64,000 nt of DNA from Siphonodentalium dalli (GCA_032622095.1 CP136064.1:144789954-144853953); one strand, 5' to 3'; shown: positions 44,161 through 58,752, counted from the first letter of the stretch. Numbers and translations are program-made. Notes: generated by a model from the sequence alone, not told the origin.

Positions 44161-45178
44161 TTAATAAAACTTTTTGTTCAGTAAAATAAACTATACCAGT
44201 TTCATAATGTAGAATTAAGGTTACTAAAAACGAATCATATTCGAAAACACCAACTTATAGCGTAAAAATCGAGATTTTAATGCCTTTTTGACGTCGAAAA
44301 TAATAAGGAAAAACTAAAAAGCCACTCGCCAGTTTTATGTGCACAAAGAAGCGTGACGTCAACGTGGGAACGCAACTTTTTTTCGGATGAGGGAATAAGA
44401 CGTAAACATGTCCACGTGTTTTCTCATTTGTTTTGTTAATGGCGACTTACGATACAAATCTACTATTTTCAACAATTTGGACATTTAGAAAGTATTGATG
44501 ACTGAAGTGTGTAATCATATAATATCACGGAGTTGTGCTTGGACTATACGTTGGACGCTGTTTTGAGAATTTTCGATGAATATTGTGAATTGGATTTTCG
44601 ATTCTGGACAGTGGAGGTTGACGTTTCGCAATTGAAACAAATTGACACTTTTATTGACAGATTTATCCAATTTGATGATTATTTATTATAATTAATAAAT
44701 ATTTTTTTTAACCATTTCGCTTGTATATATTCTCCAAAAATCAGTTGGACAAGTGTAGGTGAACAACCGATATACATTGTACATACAATAATAGCCTGAT
44801 CGAGTTAAAATAGATTCATTGATCGGTCTTCCTGGCACATTGCTCACTGTTGTATTGTAAGAGGGGAGACCTCTAAATTTCTTGAACATTGTTTAAGAAT
44901 TTGTAGATGTTTATATTGAATATTCTCAGTAAATAATTATTCTGTTTGTTTCAAAAGAAATCAGAATAATTGTTATTGTTTGCAAGTACTAGTATTGGTT
45001 GAAAGATAATTATAGAACAGTTTAGATTGACTCCCCTCTTACCAGATGCATGCTGACTGTGGAAGACCGATCGGTCTATTTAAGCACTTCCGGGCTATTA
45101 TAGATCACTCGGTGATTCACCCAGGTTCATTGGATGGCTCAAACGATGTTTCCTAAGAAATTTATATATACCCTTAGG
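44161..45178. other. Unassigned sequence
   Basis: No recognised element. GTGACGTCAACGTGGGAACG occurs at about 44,353. The minus-strand frame 44,692-44,889 has no known motif. Confidence 0.45.
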
Positions 45179-45887
45179 GTCGGCGCACACGATCCCGATT
45201 GTGTCCGGTAAATCCGGCTGCGGGATAAATCGGGCCCGATAAAATCGGGGGGGTTCAGCGCACACGAGTCCGATTTTCACTCCGGTCATATGCATGCTAT
45301 GCCTATAGATGGTCACTGTAGTAAATAGCCAACTGGTGTGGTCAGCCGATCTAGACATTTACTATAGCTAGTCGTGGTGATTTATATTAATATGTATTTC
45401 TAAAGACTAATATTTATTAATAATAAACTGAATGAATATATAATATTAATAATAATATATTGAATTTGAGGTCACGGGAAATACTGTGAATACTGCCAAT
45501 AGCCGTAAATTGGCGTAAACTACCTTTCCACAGTTACCGCCCTCTTGTTGCGATTACTATATACGGGCACCTATTTTCGCCCATAGGTCTACCAGCAGTT
45601 GTTACTTGTCAATTTATCAGAATTCTAGACATAATTTTCGAATAGCGGTCACTGCTAACTATTCCGACATTTTGAATGATGTTTTGGTCATGTGACAAGC
45701 AAAACACGCGCGTTGCCATCGTCACGAGCCGGTTTTTTCCGGATGAAATCAAACTCAGTTTGATCGGTCCGGTTAAATCGGATCCGACAAAAACCGGCCC
45801 AAAGCGTCGGCGCACACGATCCCGGTTGTCCCCGTTTTACCCAGCTGCGGGGTAAACCGGTGACAACCGGGATCGTGTGCGCCGACA
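45179..45887. mobile_element. 0.7-kb GC-rich inverted-repeat element
   Basis: GTCGGCGCACACGATCCCG at the left is answered by CGGGATCGTGTGCGCCGAC at the right. CTTAGG lies outside both ends (45,173-45,178 and 45,888-45,893), a possible 6-bp duplication if one end base is asymmetric. Each terminus contains several nested CGG/CCG palindromes (CCGGTAAATCCGG, GGGCCCGATAAAATCGG and others). No coding sequence. Confidence 0.75.
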
Positions 45888-45992
45888 CTTAGGTGTCATC
45901 TCCAAACTCCAATCGGTACCGATTGCCATTTACCGATTGTATTCAAGCCTTTTGAATCGGAAAATAATCGGTAAAGTCTGACAGCGTTTCAA

Positions 45993-46092
45993 NNNNNNNN
46001 NNNNNNNNNNNNNNNNNNNNNNNNNNNNNNNNNNNNNNNNNNNNNNNNNNNNNNNNNNNNNNNNNNNNNNNNNNNNNNNNNNNNNNNNNNNN
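45993..46092. other. Assembly gap of exactly 100 Ns
   Basis: One hundred unknown bases. The round number suggests a fixed-size scaffold gap. The two sides belong to overlapping versions of the same 17-kb region, so the true order here is doubtful. Confidence 0.98.
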
Positions 46093-46397
46093 GCAATCGG
46101 CGACTTATTATCAAATTTAGTGCCCACCCCCTCCCAATCTCTCATCCAAAAACAACAATTTGGCGTTGTTAAATCGCACAATTAGATTCCTTGTATCACG
46201 AAGAAGAATATATATCAATTTGGTGGAAATCGGCGCTAAAATTAGTTTTATCAATTTTGGTGCCCCTCTCCCCTTCCGTTCATCCTTGACTCAAACGACG
46301 CCACTTTTGACATATTTAAACCGCACCGTTGGATTCTTCATATAATGGGGGATGATTATATGTAAGTTTCGTGGCAATCGGCGACAGAAAACAAAAT

Positions 46398-46400
<3 letters not shown>

Positions 46401-46447
<47 letters not shown>
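46401..46447 (+). repeat. C47 homopolymer
   Basis: The equivalent run is C8 in copy A (near 25,315) and C10 in copy B (near 29,137). Confidence 0.9.
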
Positions 46448-46835
46448 TTCCGGGCACCCCTGACGCGAACGGCGCGACTTTTGCCATACTTAAACCACCC
46501 CATTAGATTCCTCATATTATGGGGATGATTATATATAAGTTTGGTGGAAATCGGCGACAAATTTTTTTTTCTGCCCCTCCCCTTTTTCTGCCCCTGACAA
46601 CAACGGCGTCACTTTAGAAAATTCTAACCCCGACCATTATCTTTCTCGTAAAAAGCTACTCCTAGTAGACCCCTTTGGCATCATCTAGATGGTCCCCTGT
46701 GAATTTCTATAGAACACAGACAGACAGACAGACAGACATTCGCAAATATAGATATAGATATGGGTCAATATTGAAAAAAGGTGCAAAATGGTGTTACTTG
46801 GGTTGGCATGAACACATGTCTATGATGTCACTTAG

Positions 46836-48209
46836 GCTGAATAGGTCATTGTCGCATGGTTTCTGGCAAAAAGACACCCAGGATCTCTTAAACTGTCAAA
46901 AAGACACCCAGGATCTCGTAAACTGTCAAAAAGACACCCAGGATCTCAAAGTCTCGCCAAATAACGGGAATTTTGTTTAGTCGTCTGCTATTATTACCTC
47001 TTTAGAGGGCGTTCTCTAGTAGATTAACAGTATTTTACCCGAACGGTAAAAAGCCATAACACCCGGCATCAAACCGGATGCGGGCCGTTAACGATATTAA
47101 CGGCCCGCATCCGGTTTGCGATTTTTCTAGAAATCCAATTGAATGCAACCTTATTTGTTAAAATAAGTTCATAGTATATTATTACTGAAATTTTACTGTA
47201 GTAGATGTAAATGATGTAATAACTGACCAACAACAAGTATAAAGTGTTAACTAACAAATGGAATAAATTAGATTTCTGACTGAATTTTCGTTAGATATGT
47301 CCCTATTTTCGTGGTAAATAATATAATTAGTCACGTGACAATTTGTTTGACAACAATCAGACGACACATGGTTTGAATTGTGATCGTTTTGAAAAAAAAT
47401 GTCTCATTCAAGTGAATTGGATGAAGAGTCATTAAATGCTTTTGAAAATAGTTCTAAACCTGCATGAACCACAAAATCAACACTGTGGGGAGTGAAAAAG
47501 TTCTCAGAATGGCTTTCAAACAGAAATAAACAATGTGATTTCTCTCAAATCTCTCCTGACGAACTGGCCTCTCTTTTGCGGAAATTTTACGCTGAAGTCA
47601 AGCCATTTCTGATGTAAAGCTTGATGCTGGGTCAGATGGAATAATAACGATTCCACCAAGTTATTACATGTATTTCATTTGACATATTGTTGCTTACTCA
47701 CTCATCCATGTTCTAGTTGGGTTTCATTTCAGAAAGTGGTAATAATAGTAATAACTTGATTTTGTCGGGCGTTATGGTTTATTAACGGCCCTCAAAGGCC
47801 CTCGACTTCATCTCGGGCCTTTAATGAACCCCTCGGGCTGCTAATCATTTCTGGAGGGCCGTTAATAAACCATAACGCCCGACAAAATCAAGTTATTGGT
47901 ATATTAATATTATGATCATTATTTGTTTGTGATCGGAGTGAAATATCAACGAAATTTAATTCGGCTTTGAGTCTGACTGACAGCATTGAAACTAATTTAT
48001 TGTATAATGCGCTCTAAATGTATCTATAATAATAATAATAATAACAGCGCAATTCCGCATCCTTGATAGTTGGACCAATATTAATAGCAGACGACTAAAC
48101 AAAATTCCCGTTGTTTGGTGAGACTTTGAGATCCTGGGTGTCTTTTTGACAGTTTAAGAGATCCTGGGTGTCTTTTTGCCAGAAACCATGCGACAATGAC
48201 CTATTCAGC
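46836..48209 (+). mobile_element. Mutator-like element, second copy
   Basis: Matches 29,536-30,938, minus 29 bp, with the same 9-bp duplication GTCACTTAG (46,827-46,835 and 48,210-48,218). Confidence 0.88.
47399..47617 (+). pseudogene. Crypton/KIAA1958-like fragment, second copy
   Basis: Same frame and same internal TGA as 30,099-30,317. The shared stop shows that it predates the duplication, or is not an error private to one copy. Confidence 0.55.
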
Positions 48210-50232
48210 GTCACTTAGCATGCTAATAACCTGCAATAATTTTATTTATTTTTGATGGTGGTATCATCAGGGGTTCCTTGAAAGTATCATAAGTGAACTT
48301 CTTGAGATTTCAAATTTATTCTAAGCACATTATTAGAGCCACATACCAGTTTTACTGATGTTACTGGTCATACTAACCTAATTTCATGAGAAATTCTCAA
48401 GATAAATATATGGCAAATGATACATATTTATTGTTTTTATTTATCACAAAACTCTGCTTTTTGTGAAATATCTCACCAAAACATGTGACAAGACATCATA
48501 TTTCAGATTTTTGCTTGTTTTGCACTGTTACTGATTTCTGTGTCATTGGTGTTACCATATTGATAATTCTCCTTAAGATAATAGGAATTAGTCTAGGATA
48601 AGAAAACATCACTGGTTGGTAGAATATTTCAAGGTAATTGCTTGGAAAGTTAAAGTAATGGCATCAACTGTTTGTTTTTAAAAATTTATTACAGATTCTC
48701 AAAATATCCTTGAGTATGTTAATTGCTTGTCATTGGTGTTGCCGCCTTATGGTAAAAATATGTTTTATAGAATAAAACGGATTTATATACATTTTAAACA
48801 TTAAATGATTCTTTGTAAAAAAATTGAGAAATGGCAAACAAAATTCATTGATTTCTGTGTTACCACAAAAAAGTAACACCAATTACATGATAATGAGAAA
48901 TCATCAAAATTCATTTTCCAGTTGCAGATGAAATAGTCTCAAAGATATTTTCAGGGTAATGGACCTCCATCTACAAAACCAAATAAGTTTTGTTACGTCT
49001 TATTTTCATTTACTACCGGTATTTCATTTGTAAAACTGAAAGAACCTAGAATTTGTTTAAATAATACATGATCACATTTTTGGATAATTGGATGACAACT
49101 AAAATGGATAAACAAATCTCTTTGAATCCATAATAGAGAAAACAAGATTGAAAGACGGCCTGGGGAAACTTTCAAAGCTGAAAATTAATAAAGTGTTTGA
49201 AGTTAAAAGTATAAAGGGAAAAGATAATAAATGTGAGGTATTAACAAGTATGTTAATGTCTGCAGGGATGTGGCTAGATCTCTGTTGGGGAGGGGGTGTT
49301 GAACGGTGTTCACCTTGGAATTTCAAACTGCACCCAAACCCCCTTGAACTAAACCAAACTCCCAAGTTTACATAATTTCACTCCCCCCACTTGGGTTCTG
49401 TGATTTCGACCAACTGTTCCCTCACAATCCTGGATGGTAGCACATTCTAAATGGATCATTAGTCTTGTGGCCACTAGTCAGGGGCGGAACAGAATCCACT
49501 GGGCCAGTATGAGACAATTTTGAGATCTGAACCAGGAAATTTCAAAATCATAACAAAAAGTGGTCTAACGCCAGGTGAATTCAAATACACCCCAATTTGT
49601 TTTTCTTAAATTAATTAGAAGTTTTTGATGACCACATGAGAAGGAGCAGGAGACAAACCAGGCCATGCATTGGTAGGTGTGAGAAAATATTGAAATCGGA
49701 ACATGATGGAAATCGCAAACTCCTAGCATCTAGACTGTCCTCAATCTTTCCATTGTTGGAAATTTCCAACCTGACAACGCCCCTGAGGTTGGGAAATTTT
49801 CAACCAATGGCCATGTCAATCCAAAATTTTGAAGAAAAAAAAAACTAGGAAAATATGCAAATGTTGGTCTAAATACAGCAAACTCCCCACTAATAAATTA
49901 TTGGAAAATCAAACTACGAGAACAATTTCAACCTCTTGTTGGTGTGAAATTTCCAACTAATGTATCAGGTATGAGCTTTCCAACTGTATAATCTGATTAT
50001 ATTGCATTCAAACTGCTTGAAGTACTAAACACACGAATAGCCAATAGCCAGTTGTTAGTTCACAAACCTGCCACCTATGGTACTATTTCCCCTTTTAAAT
50101 GTTATGTATCTTGTTATTTGTTTGAAATGTTGTGTTTTTTATAGGAAAGGAGAATTATTTCTAAAGCTAAATCCAAAAATGTCATTGGTGTTGCCATCAT
50201 GTCATTGGTGTTACCGTAATAAAATTCATCTC

Positions 50233-50236
50233 TTAA
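50233..50236. other. Empty TTAA target of the family C MITE
   Basis: A single TTAA in TCTTAAGAAAACC, corresponding to the filled site 32,962-33,463. Confidence 0.92.
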
Positions 50237-50461
50237 GAAAACCAATGAGGATTGCTGCTATTATTTTTCTGCCACAGGTAAAGATCGACAAACAGACTTG
50301 ATCTCCTACCTATAGTTTGATTGGGAAATTATTCATGGCCACATTATTTGCCAAAACAAACTAAGACCAAATTTATAACATTTTATCATATAACAGCGAC
50401 AACAGACCATATCTTAAAATGTAGATCTTTCTCCATACATGTATGCCTCATATGTGGAATA

Positions 50462-53294
50462 GTAGGGCGGCTAAGTGTAAAATCGTTCACTTGGTGATAC
50501 AAGCATGAAATTTGGAATGAATAATCAGTATGGTCCACTAAACAATATTGTTCGACAAACCACGCGAAAATCCAAGATGGCTGCCATTTTCATTTTTCAA
50601 GATGGCCGCCATTTTCAGCTACTTCAGTATTCAAATTTTGAAAAGTTAACCGATTTTATCGATGTATAACTCAAACAAGAGATCTTATGTCATTTCTAAA
50701 GGTTGAATTGTAATTAAAACACAACCTGAGTATGGTAAAACAATAGATTGTGCACATTTGCTGTTTCATTTCAAAATGTTGGCCTTTTTATATCACTTAA
50801 CTTTCAATTGTGAAAAAAAAAATTCCATTTAAAAAAATTTAACCTCACACTATATATGATGTTAGTACATGGGGTAGCTACACACATGCATTGCTATCAG
50901 TTCATAGAGTCTTTTAAACTTGGCAGCCACAACTGCATAAAGTGGTGCATGGAAGCCCGATACGGTAGCATGTCCATCGCCCACTACATGCCTTCTTGCA
51001 GCTGCATTTGGTCAACTGACTGCAACATTTGGCAATTGTTGGAAGCTCCACCAAAACGATTCCCAGTGACTGCCATTTTCTACCCATCCCCAATCTGCAT
51101 GACTTGGGTAAGCTGGCAGGGCATATATGGGGACAATCATTGGGCCGTTCATGAGCCTGGTCTATTGGAATACTTGTGAATTTTATTTTAGTCTTGAGTA
51201 CAACAAAGTTCCCTCTGTGAAATTAATTTGCTATCATGGGATGTTTCTTCTATATTGTGCTCAAAATCTGTGAAGCGAATAGGTAGCCAACGTGCATAGC
51301 GAGTGTTATCATTGGCAAAGAAATATGGAATTAGTTCAGATACCACTTCACAATGCAGAGTGAAATTTGCTTCTCGAAATGATCTAACTAGCAGTAAAAT
51401 TGTCAATTCAATGTCGAGCACCAAACTCCAAAACTGGAACTGTGGACTAACAACACATTTACTTTTACACCAGTCATTGAAATTTTGAGTTCTTGCACAT
51501 TTGTTAACTGTTTCATCCAATTGCATTGTTGATGCTTCTCTTAATTTTGTGGATTATGGAGCCTCCATGTCACACAGAAAGCACTCACCAGCTGCAGGCT
51601 GAATCTTTTGACATTTAGTTTTACTGGGAGTATTGTCTGCCTCCTCAGTGACAGGTAAATGCTGTTTCTGTGCCCGCTGTAGCTTTTGGTTACTGGACCT
51701 GCATCTGCAGCTTACGTGATACTTTGCCTTGTTTGTTCGTAATGTTTCTTATATACCATAACCCTTGTCAAATCATCAAACATGATTGACATTGAGTTAA
51801 TGACATGAAACAGTGGTATATTTGTTGCAATGTGTGTAAAATCATCTTGTTCTTTCTTCGGTGTGCATGGATTGACTTTGGTCTGCTGGCAGAGACAGCA
51901 CTTTTTCCAATCTGTAATCCATTTGTTCGGCGTGACCATTGATGCTTGCTGTGAGTTATTACAGTCAACCATCTTCGAAAACTGGAAATATAGAATAAGC
52001 AGAATATTACTACCTTGTAGCTGTAATCATTGTAGATGTATATGAAATACACCGACATCTAAAGTTCCGAAAATATTTCAATTTCGATTGTTTGGGTGCA
52101 TGCGGTTTATTTTTAGCTTTATATCATTAACGATTGCTATGATTTCTTAATGATGAAAATGTTTTAATTATTCTACTTTTAGAGTTTAAAATGATACTTG
52201 TATTCCATAAATAAAACCGAAAATGTTATTTCAAAAGTTTACAAATGTGATGATATTTGTAGTCAATATATGCACATGAATGTGCACGAGTGAGTGTCGG
52301 GTCTGTATCTGAAGTTTATTCTCAATTCAATTATTTAATTCGTATACATGTACCTCTAAGATAATAAGAGTAATGCAAAAGATAAATAAACTGCATTTTT
52401 CTGATTTAACTTTTTGGCATTAATGTAGCTCAAAACAATCTTTGCTTATCGTATAATGAATTATCTGCAGTTTATTCACCTTATGCATGATATGGAAATG
52501 ATTTACTCACCTTGAATCTTGTGTTATTTTCTTGTTTTTGTCAGAGAAATTTGTCATCTGCTTCAGAAAATAATCAACACATTATGGAAGACCGATTTGT
52601 ACAAAATATGGAATGACATGTCGACAGTATTTAATGACTTCAAATATGAAATGCATACAATTGATTACACTATCATCATTAACAATGTATCACTATTAAT
52701 ATTAACAATGCATCAACACCAAGCATAGGTTAAACATTTTAACCCACACTATACTAACTCGCACATGTATGTTAACAGCCTATATACACATATCATTTAA
52801 CAAAATTCAATAACTCCAGAAGAGAACTACCAAAGAAATCGCATGTCTTAAACAGATATATGAACTAAGTATTTATGTTATGCCACATATAGACCTATAT
52901 AATAAATAGTTGCAGTTGCTGAAAAAGTAGTCATCTAGAAATTGTTTGAAGAATTTTCCAGAAAAAAATCTGTAAAAATAAGAAAATAATCAATAATTCC
53001 TAAAAATAATACTATTTTTGCATACTTATGATAACTCAACCTTTAAAAGGATGACTTACTTATATATCATAACAAAGAAGGAACCGAAAAGTGGTTAGTG
53101 TATCTTATATATTGGGTAGAAGTTCAACGCGGCAGCCATTTTGAAAAATGGTGGCCATCTTGAATGTGGTGGCCATTTTGATTGGTTTGTCGAGCATTTT
53201 TTTGTATTAATATATATTGATCATGCATACCAAGTTTCATGCTTGTATCACCAATTGAACGATTTGACCATAATTTTACACTTAGCCGCCCTAC
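50462..53294 (-). mobile_element. 2.8-kb terminal-inverted-repeat transposon, second copy
   Basis: Same length (2,833 bp) and same ends as 33,689-36,521, with TA at 50,460-50,461 and 53,295-53,296. Confidence 0.82.
50914..51972 (-). pseudogene. Cysteine-rich mobile-element protein pieces, second copy
   Basis: Same three pieces and same breaks as 34,141-35,199. One visible change alters residue 5 of piece 1 from His to Asn (MVDCN). The shared frame breaks show decay before the two copies separated. Confidence 0.7.
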
Positions 53295-53735
53295 TAGAAG
53301 TCAATATGTATGACCTACCTGTTAAGCATGACAAGTTTTGTCAGAATACCTTTTCTATTTATAGAGGCTGAGCACTACACCCATGGTTGATAGTAACACA
53401 AATGACACAAATTTGGCCAATGCTTGGTTACTTGTGGTTGCCATCGCAACCACAATGACATTTTATCACTGCTGCACGTGTTTACAGTACCTGCCAACCA
53501 TGTATATTGATAATAACTATTTAACTTCCTTCAGTATTCTTGTTTCAAAATTAGTTTTTTTATTCACCCAGAATGCACACTTTTGAAATATTGACCCATA
53601 TAAGACTGGAGTAAAGTTGAGACCAACATGTCTTTGTTAATTTTGGTGCACAGATTTCAACGAAATTTGGTATAGTGACTCAGGGTGCCCTGGCAGAGTG
53701 TATAATGCCGTTAGTTGTTCTAAATTTTGATTTAA

Positions 53736-54368
53736 AGGGGTACTGTACACAGAGATAGGCAATTTTTTTATTTACTCCCATTGACATAACTTTCGAGTTA
53801 GATTGTGTTCGTGTTATATGAGTTTCGTATAAACCTAATTTAGCGACGAAAATATTGATCTTGGAAATAAACATATTACGATTTCAAACTACGCGCCATG
53901 TTTTTTACCTTCACCGGAGAAGACGCAGGTTGCAGGATGAACCGGAAGTTCAATTGATGCCTGCAATCTCTTCCATCGAACAATCTCACCCCCTATAAAA
54001 ATACTTGACGCTTTATGAATCTTGTTTCTTCTCTTTTTTTCCAAATTGGTTATAGCGGGACTTCCTTTTGCATGTAACATGTTTTGTTCGCTACTCAATA
54101 ATGTTCGTCGTAAACAGCCGTCGATAAAAGACACCCAACATGTGAGATTTCAAGAACGGTAACTCGTAATGGCATAATTCGCCATTTTATGACTCCAGCC
54201 ATAAATTCATTTATATTAAATAATTCAATTTGATTTTTATGATAGCCTGTTAATCGGAACGTTTTCAGTAGACATCGTCGACTCAAATACGTTATTTTAA
54301 AATATAATATTGATATTAGATCGCAATTGTTACCGGGAATTTATTGAAATTGACGTACAGTACCCCTT
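53736..54368. mobile_element. TTAA MITE family A, copy in duplicated region
   Basis: Counterpart of 36,963-37,595, with TTAA at 53,732-53,735 and 54,369-54,372. Confidence 0.87.
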
Positions 54369-54689
54369 TTAAACAAATTTAAATGAATAAAAAAAATATG
54401 AACATATGTGAATATTTAGGTACAAATAAACCTATTTGCACGAGAATATTTTGCAGCACCAGATATAGAGGAATGTGGGCCACAGTTAGACATGGGTCAG
54501 AGTGAGATATTGCCTCTAACATTTCTCTGATTTCCAGACCAATACCCATGGCACCAGTCAAGAGATATTAGCCATATAGCACATGTTACTATATATTTCT
54601 TCAAAATGCAATCATCAGGTGAAGATTGAATCTGGCCAAGCGACCAATTTTCAATGCAAAATTATTTAATTTAATTTGTGCAATTTTAA

Positions 54690-55133
54690 AGGTACTCAAT
54701 CCGAATTAACCCTCACAGATTACTATTTCCTTGACTTCGTAGGTGAGAAATATTTGATTCAAGTCGAGGAACCCACAACATCAAAGCTCAGAGTGATCAG
54801 ATACCGATTTTTAAAATCTATCATTTAAATTTTAGGTGGCCCAGCAAACAGCAGACGAGAATACTTTCTCTGACCAAATTGCAGATGAAGATGGATAACT
54901 CTAAAATCAACTGTTTTTTTTTTTTTGTGTGTGTCAGATGTTTGACAAACCAGCAATATTCGTTGAGCAAAAAGTTGATAAATTACAGGTTTTTGTCAAT
55001 TTTATGCTATAATTGACTGCAGTTAGCATTATTTTTGAGCAATTAATCGATTCTGTCAACTGAAGCGGCATTTCAAAAAATCTTCTTGTTGTAATCTGAT
55101 GATATGGGGACTATTGATTCGGATTGAGGACCT
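54690..55133. mobile_element. TTAA MITE family B, copy in duplicated region
   Basis: Counterpart of 37,917-38,360, with TTAA at 54,686-54,689 and 55,134-55,137. Confidence 0.88.
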
Positions 55134-55137
55134 TTAA

Positions 55138-58100
55138 GGGAAAAATATATTTATTGGATAAATTTACACATCATACTGAATACATTTTTATGAAAACGGG
55201 GATTTATTGCATATTTCACATAGCCACATCTGATTTGTTTATTGAGGTTTATGTATGCTTGACTTTCAGCGAGTTACATGGATGGGACACAACGACTCAA
55301 TGAGACATAATTTATGGCCCTGGTAGGATCCAACTTCAGTAGATGATAGGCACTTCGAAAAGGAATGAGATAATTTGCCAAATGACTATTGTTTTGGGGC
55401 TAAATAATTTAGATCAAACAAACTGATGTCATTGTGCATTAGTGGTATGTTCGGTGTGTTTCCTATATGGTTACTACTTAGGGGTGACCCCTTCTGTGAA
55501 GTAGATGATGAGAAACAAGTATTAAGGGTGGTCCCAGCTCAAGATTGCATACTTGTTCGTGACTTTTGTGAGCTTATATCGTACTCTCAGATGTCTAATC
55601 ATTGTGATGGTCAATAATAGTGATAGCGGAGACCTAGACTGAAATTAACAATATTGATGGAAATTTAATTCTATTTCAATTTAATTCTATATATGTCTCT
55701 ATGCGAAAAAACTTAATGATCGTTGAGAATTTTATCTAAAATTACTAAACTGATCATGCGGCACATGCTGACACTATTGTTAGGCATCTGATAGTATATA
55801 AACATTTTAATAATTGCCCGGGAGGAATGACATTAGTATAAGGGACGCAAAGCAAAATCCACCACAAAGTCACTTAAATCTTGCCATTTCAAGGTTGGAT
55901 CTTCACATTCTATGACACACATTATTTAATAATAAAAGGTATTTCATAATTTATTAACTGTACTAGTTACTTCCCTATCGCAACAGCAAAAACTTTGTAC
56001 TGGTGGAATATATCATTCTTGATGGGCATAGATACATAGATATTCATGGCATGGTCTGAGAAAATGCTACTAGATTACACATTTATATGATTGCCTCATT
56101 AGTCATGTACATGTATAACAAGAAGGTCGTGACAGTTCAACTAAGTTGGCCTGGAATTATTATGTTTAGCATACATATTATTCCAATCCCAATGTGTCAA
56201 GTCGACAATAGCAAGTACGCAGGGCTATATTTAATAATTTTTCCACAAATAGCCACTAGTTAATATATATGCTAGCCATGCTGATCAAGCTCCCGCTTAA
56301 TGCTTAAGGTTTAAATCGAGAACACAGTGTTAAAATCATGAATCATTTAATATGTGAGAATGCTAAAACTAATCACCGTGCATTATAATTATTATATTTA
56401 ACTTGATGTGTCCATCACAGGAAACAGAATTCATACACACAGATGGAAAGTTTGCCCGGAAGCATATCCTCTCACCAGTCACTGCATGAACTCTGCAGTA
56501 CGTGTGCCGAGACCAAGTGGGATTGGGAGATGTTCTTCTTTTCCTTCACTCAACAAGAAGATAAATGACTCACTTTGTTAGTCACCAATTCGCTGGGCTT
56601 CACATGTTTGTTACATCTGTGTGTCGACTGCTCTGTAGGTGGCTAGAATTGTATTTTGACCTGAGTCAGATTCACAGTGAGTGGGTGAGGCTGAGCCTGA
56701 AGTCGTTGATAACTAAATTTACTAATCTGCAATCACTAAATTGACTAATACAATCCTAATATTATTAGATTAGTAGGCCACATGACCGCTTTCACCAATT
56801 ACTGCTTCCACAAGTTCCAGCTACGCGCTACGTTCAACGGTTCATGACTGAACTATACTGTCTATAGTAAATAAGTAAATCAGTCCGCTCTAAAATGTCC
56901 ATTTTCTGATTTCCTTGACCCAAGTTGAGGCTTGACCTGACAGTGTTAGATATTTAACAATTAAATTTACTATTTAGAGAAGTAGTTAGTAGACTGAACA
57001 ATTTGCCGCTTGCAGTTGCAACTCTAAGTCTAACCAGTCCAGGTGAAAACAGACTTAAAATTGAACAATAACAGAACAAACTTGTCAAATCGCCGTGGTG
57101 ATCAGTCTGCACAGATCTGCACAGTCTGCACATTCCACTCCAGTGACCTTCATTTTCATATTTTTTTCAGTCACAGATTCGTCATTGAGTTTCTTTCCAA
57201 CTGACTGATTTTCACTTTTAAACTTCCAGTTCAACTTCAAGTTCAAAACAAGTTATTGTTGTTGTTATTCTTCTTCTTTCGACTGCTTTGACTCTAAAGT
57301 CATTCCAGTAAATGGGCTCGTTGTGCTATCTTCGCTTGTGCTTTCTCGTTTGTTCTTAACGCTTACGTGCTGTGATACAGTTGTAGATTTAAAATACGAG
57401 TGATAACAATAACAAGCAATTCAATTTCAAATTTGGCAAATAAGAGAGCGCCACCATTTTGTAACGAAATTAGGTCATCATGTCCAACGTTGCTGTGGCC
57501 TGCCAGGGGACGTAATTTTCAAACTGTAATGGTACGGAATCTGGCGAGGTTTGCCGAATGCTATGCGCCCGTGTCAGCTAAATCCACATTAAGCATTTAA
57601 TTTTGAATAGGGTTGATTTTGTTTTTCAAATTTAATAGTGTTGCTTTGGGGAGGCTGATCGAAGAAGAAAAATAAATTCGTTTTATTAATTTGTCAATTC
57701 TATTGCGGCCACCACTGGGGCCCATAAGTCTGAATCGCCCGGATGTAAAAACAATTTTTTCATGTTGATGGATTATAGAAATTAGTGACGTCACAACTAT
57801 ACTTGCGTCGCTTACGCAATACCGTAAAACAACCCTTTTGGGTTGTGACTAATACAAGTGTGAAACCATCCACTCACCTACTTCAGTACTTGTCATTTAT
57901 CCTTAAAATCTGACAAATAACAGAACGTAAACACTGACATGTTGTGTGTTCGTCGACCATTGCATGTGACCCATCATTTCATGAATCTCCCTGTGAGTTC
58001 CCTGTGCACACGTCAAGGTAATCACGTGCGTTCACACTGAGTGTACAATTCAAATTCAGGTAGCCTGATACAATTAAAGTTGAGGGTAACTACAATCTGC

Positions 58101-58697
58101 GCATGCGTATAGTTTTTACAACTAACCAATTCCAATTTGTATGACACATGCGTACTGTTAACTTCCTGATATAGTCATGCGGGTTGCAGAATCATGTTCG
58201 GTGACATTGCTATGCGTGGTAATTTGCACGAGACTTATGTAGTCATGTGATATGTTAGCTCCTCCTACTTTCGGCCATTTAACAACGTTTTGTCAACATG
58301 TTTGGATTAAATAATTACGGAATTATACACACTTTCTGGTAGGTGTCAGAGTTAATATAGATTGCAATATTGGTAACATTAATGACTGTGTTAGTTGATT
58401 TACTTGATTCTTAAAATTAAGTGTATTTAAAAAAATTAGCTACTCGCCCATGCTGAAGGCCAAGGGCATCCCGACCTGATATGGCATTAGCCAATTACCA
58501 GGTCGGAGTCTGACTAGGCAAATAATTGCCAAAAGTGGGGAAGTCGGCAGCAGAGAGAACCTTGTCTTGTCTTGTCTTGTGTAGATTCCCCCGTTAGTTG
58601 TCGAGGTACCGCTGCTACGAGCGTTGAAATTTTCCTTCCAAATGTTCTGATCCAGGAATGAGAAAAAATCACTGTAGAATCCAATTACGAATAATTA
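55138..58697. other. Counterpart of the element-poor stretch 38,365-41,921
   Basis: Near-identical to copy 1, including the TGACGTCA and TGCGCATGCG motifs. No gene recognised. Confidence 0.5.
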
Positions 58698-58752
58698 TAC
58701 CCCCTTTAAAAAAAAAAGGGGGGTATACTGTTTTGCACCTGTCCGTCCGTCC

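Larger units (their letters stand above)
28829..45992 (+). repeat. 17-kb segmental duplication, copy 1
   Basis: Collinear with 46,093-62,757 at what looks like more than 98% identity. Differences I could place: C10 versus C47 near 29,137; a 29-bp stretch at 30,494-30,522 absent from copy 2; a 494-bp MITE at 32,966-33,459 absent from copy 2; several one-base homopolymer changes; and point changes. The copy ends exactly at the run of Ns. Confidence 0.95.
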
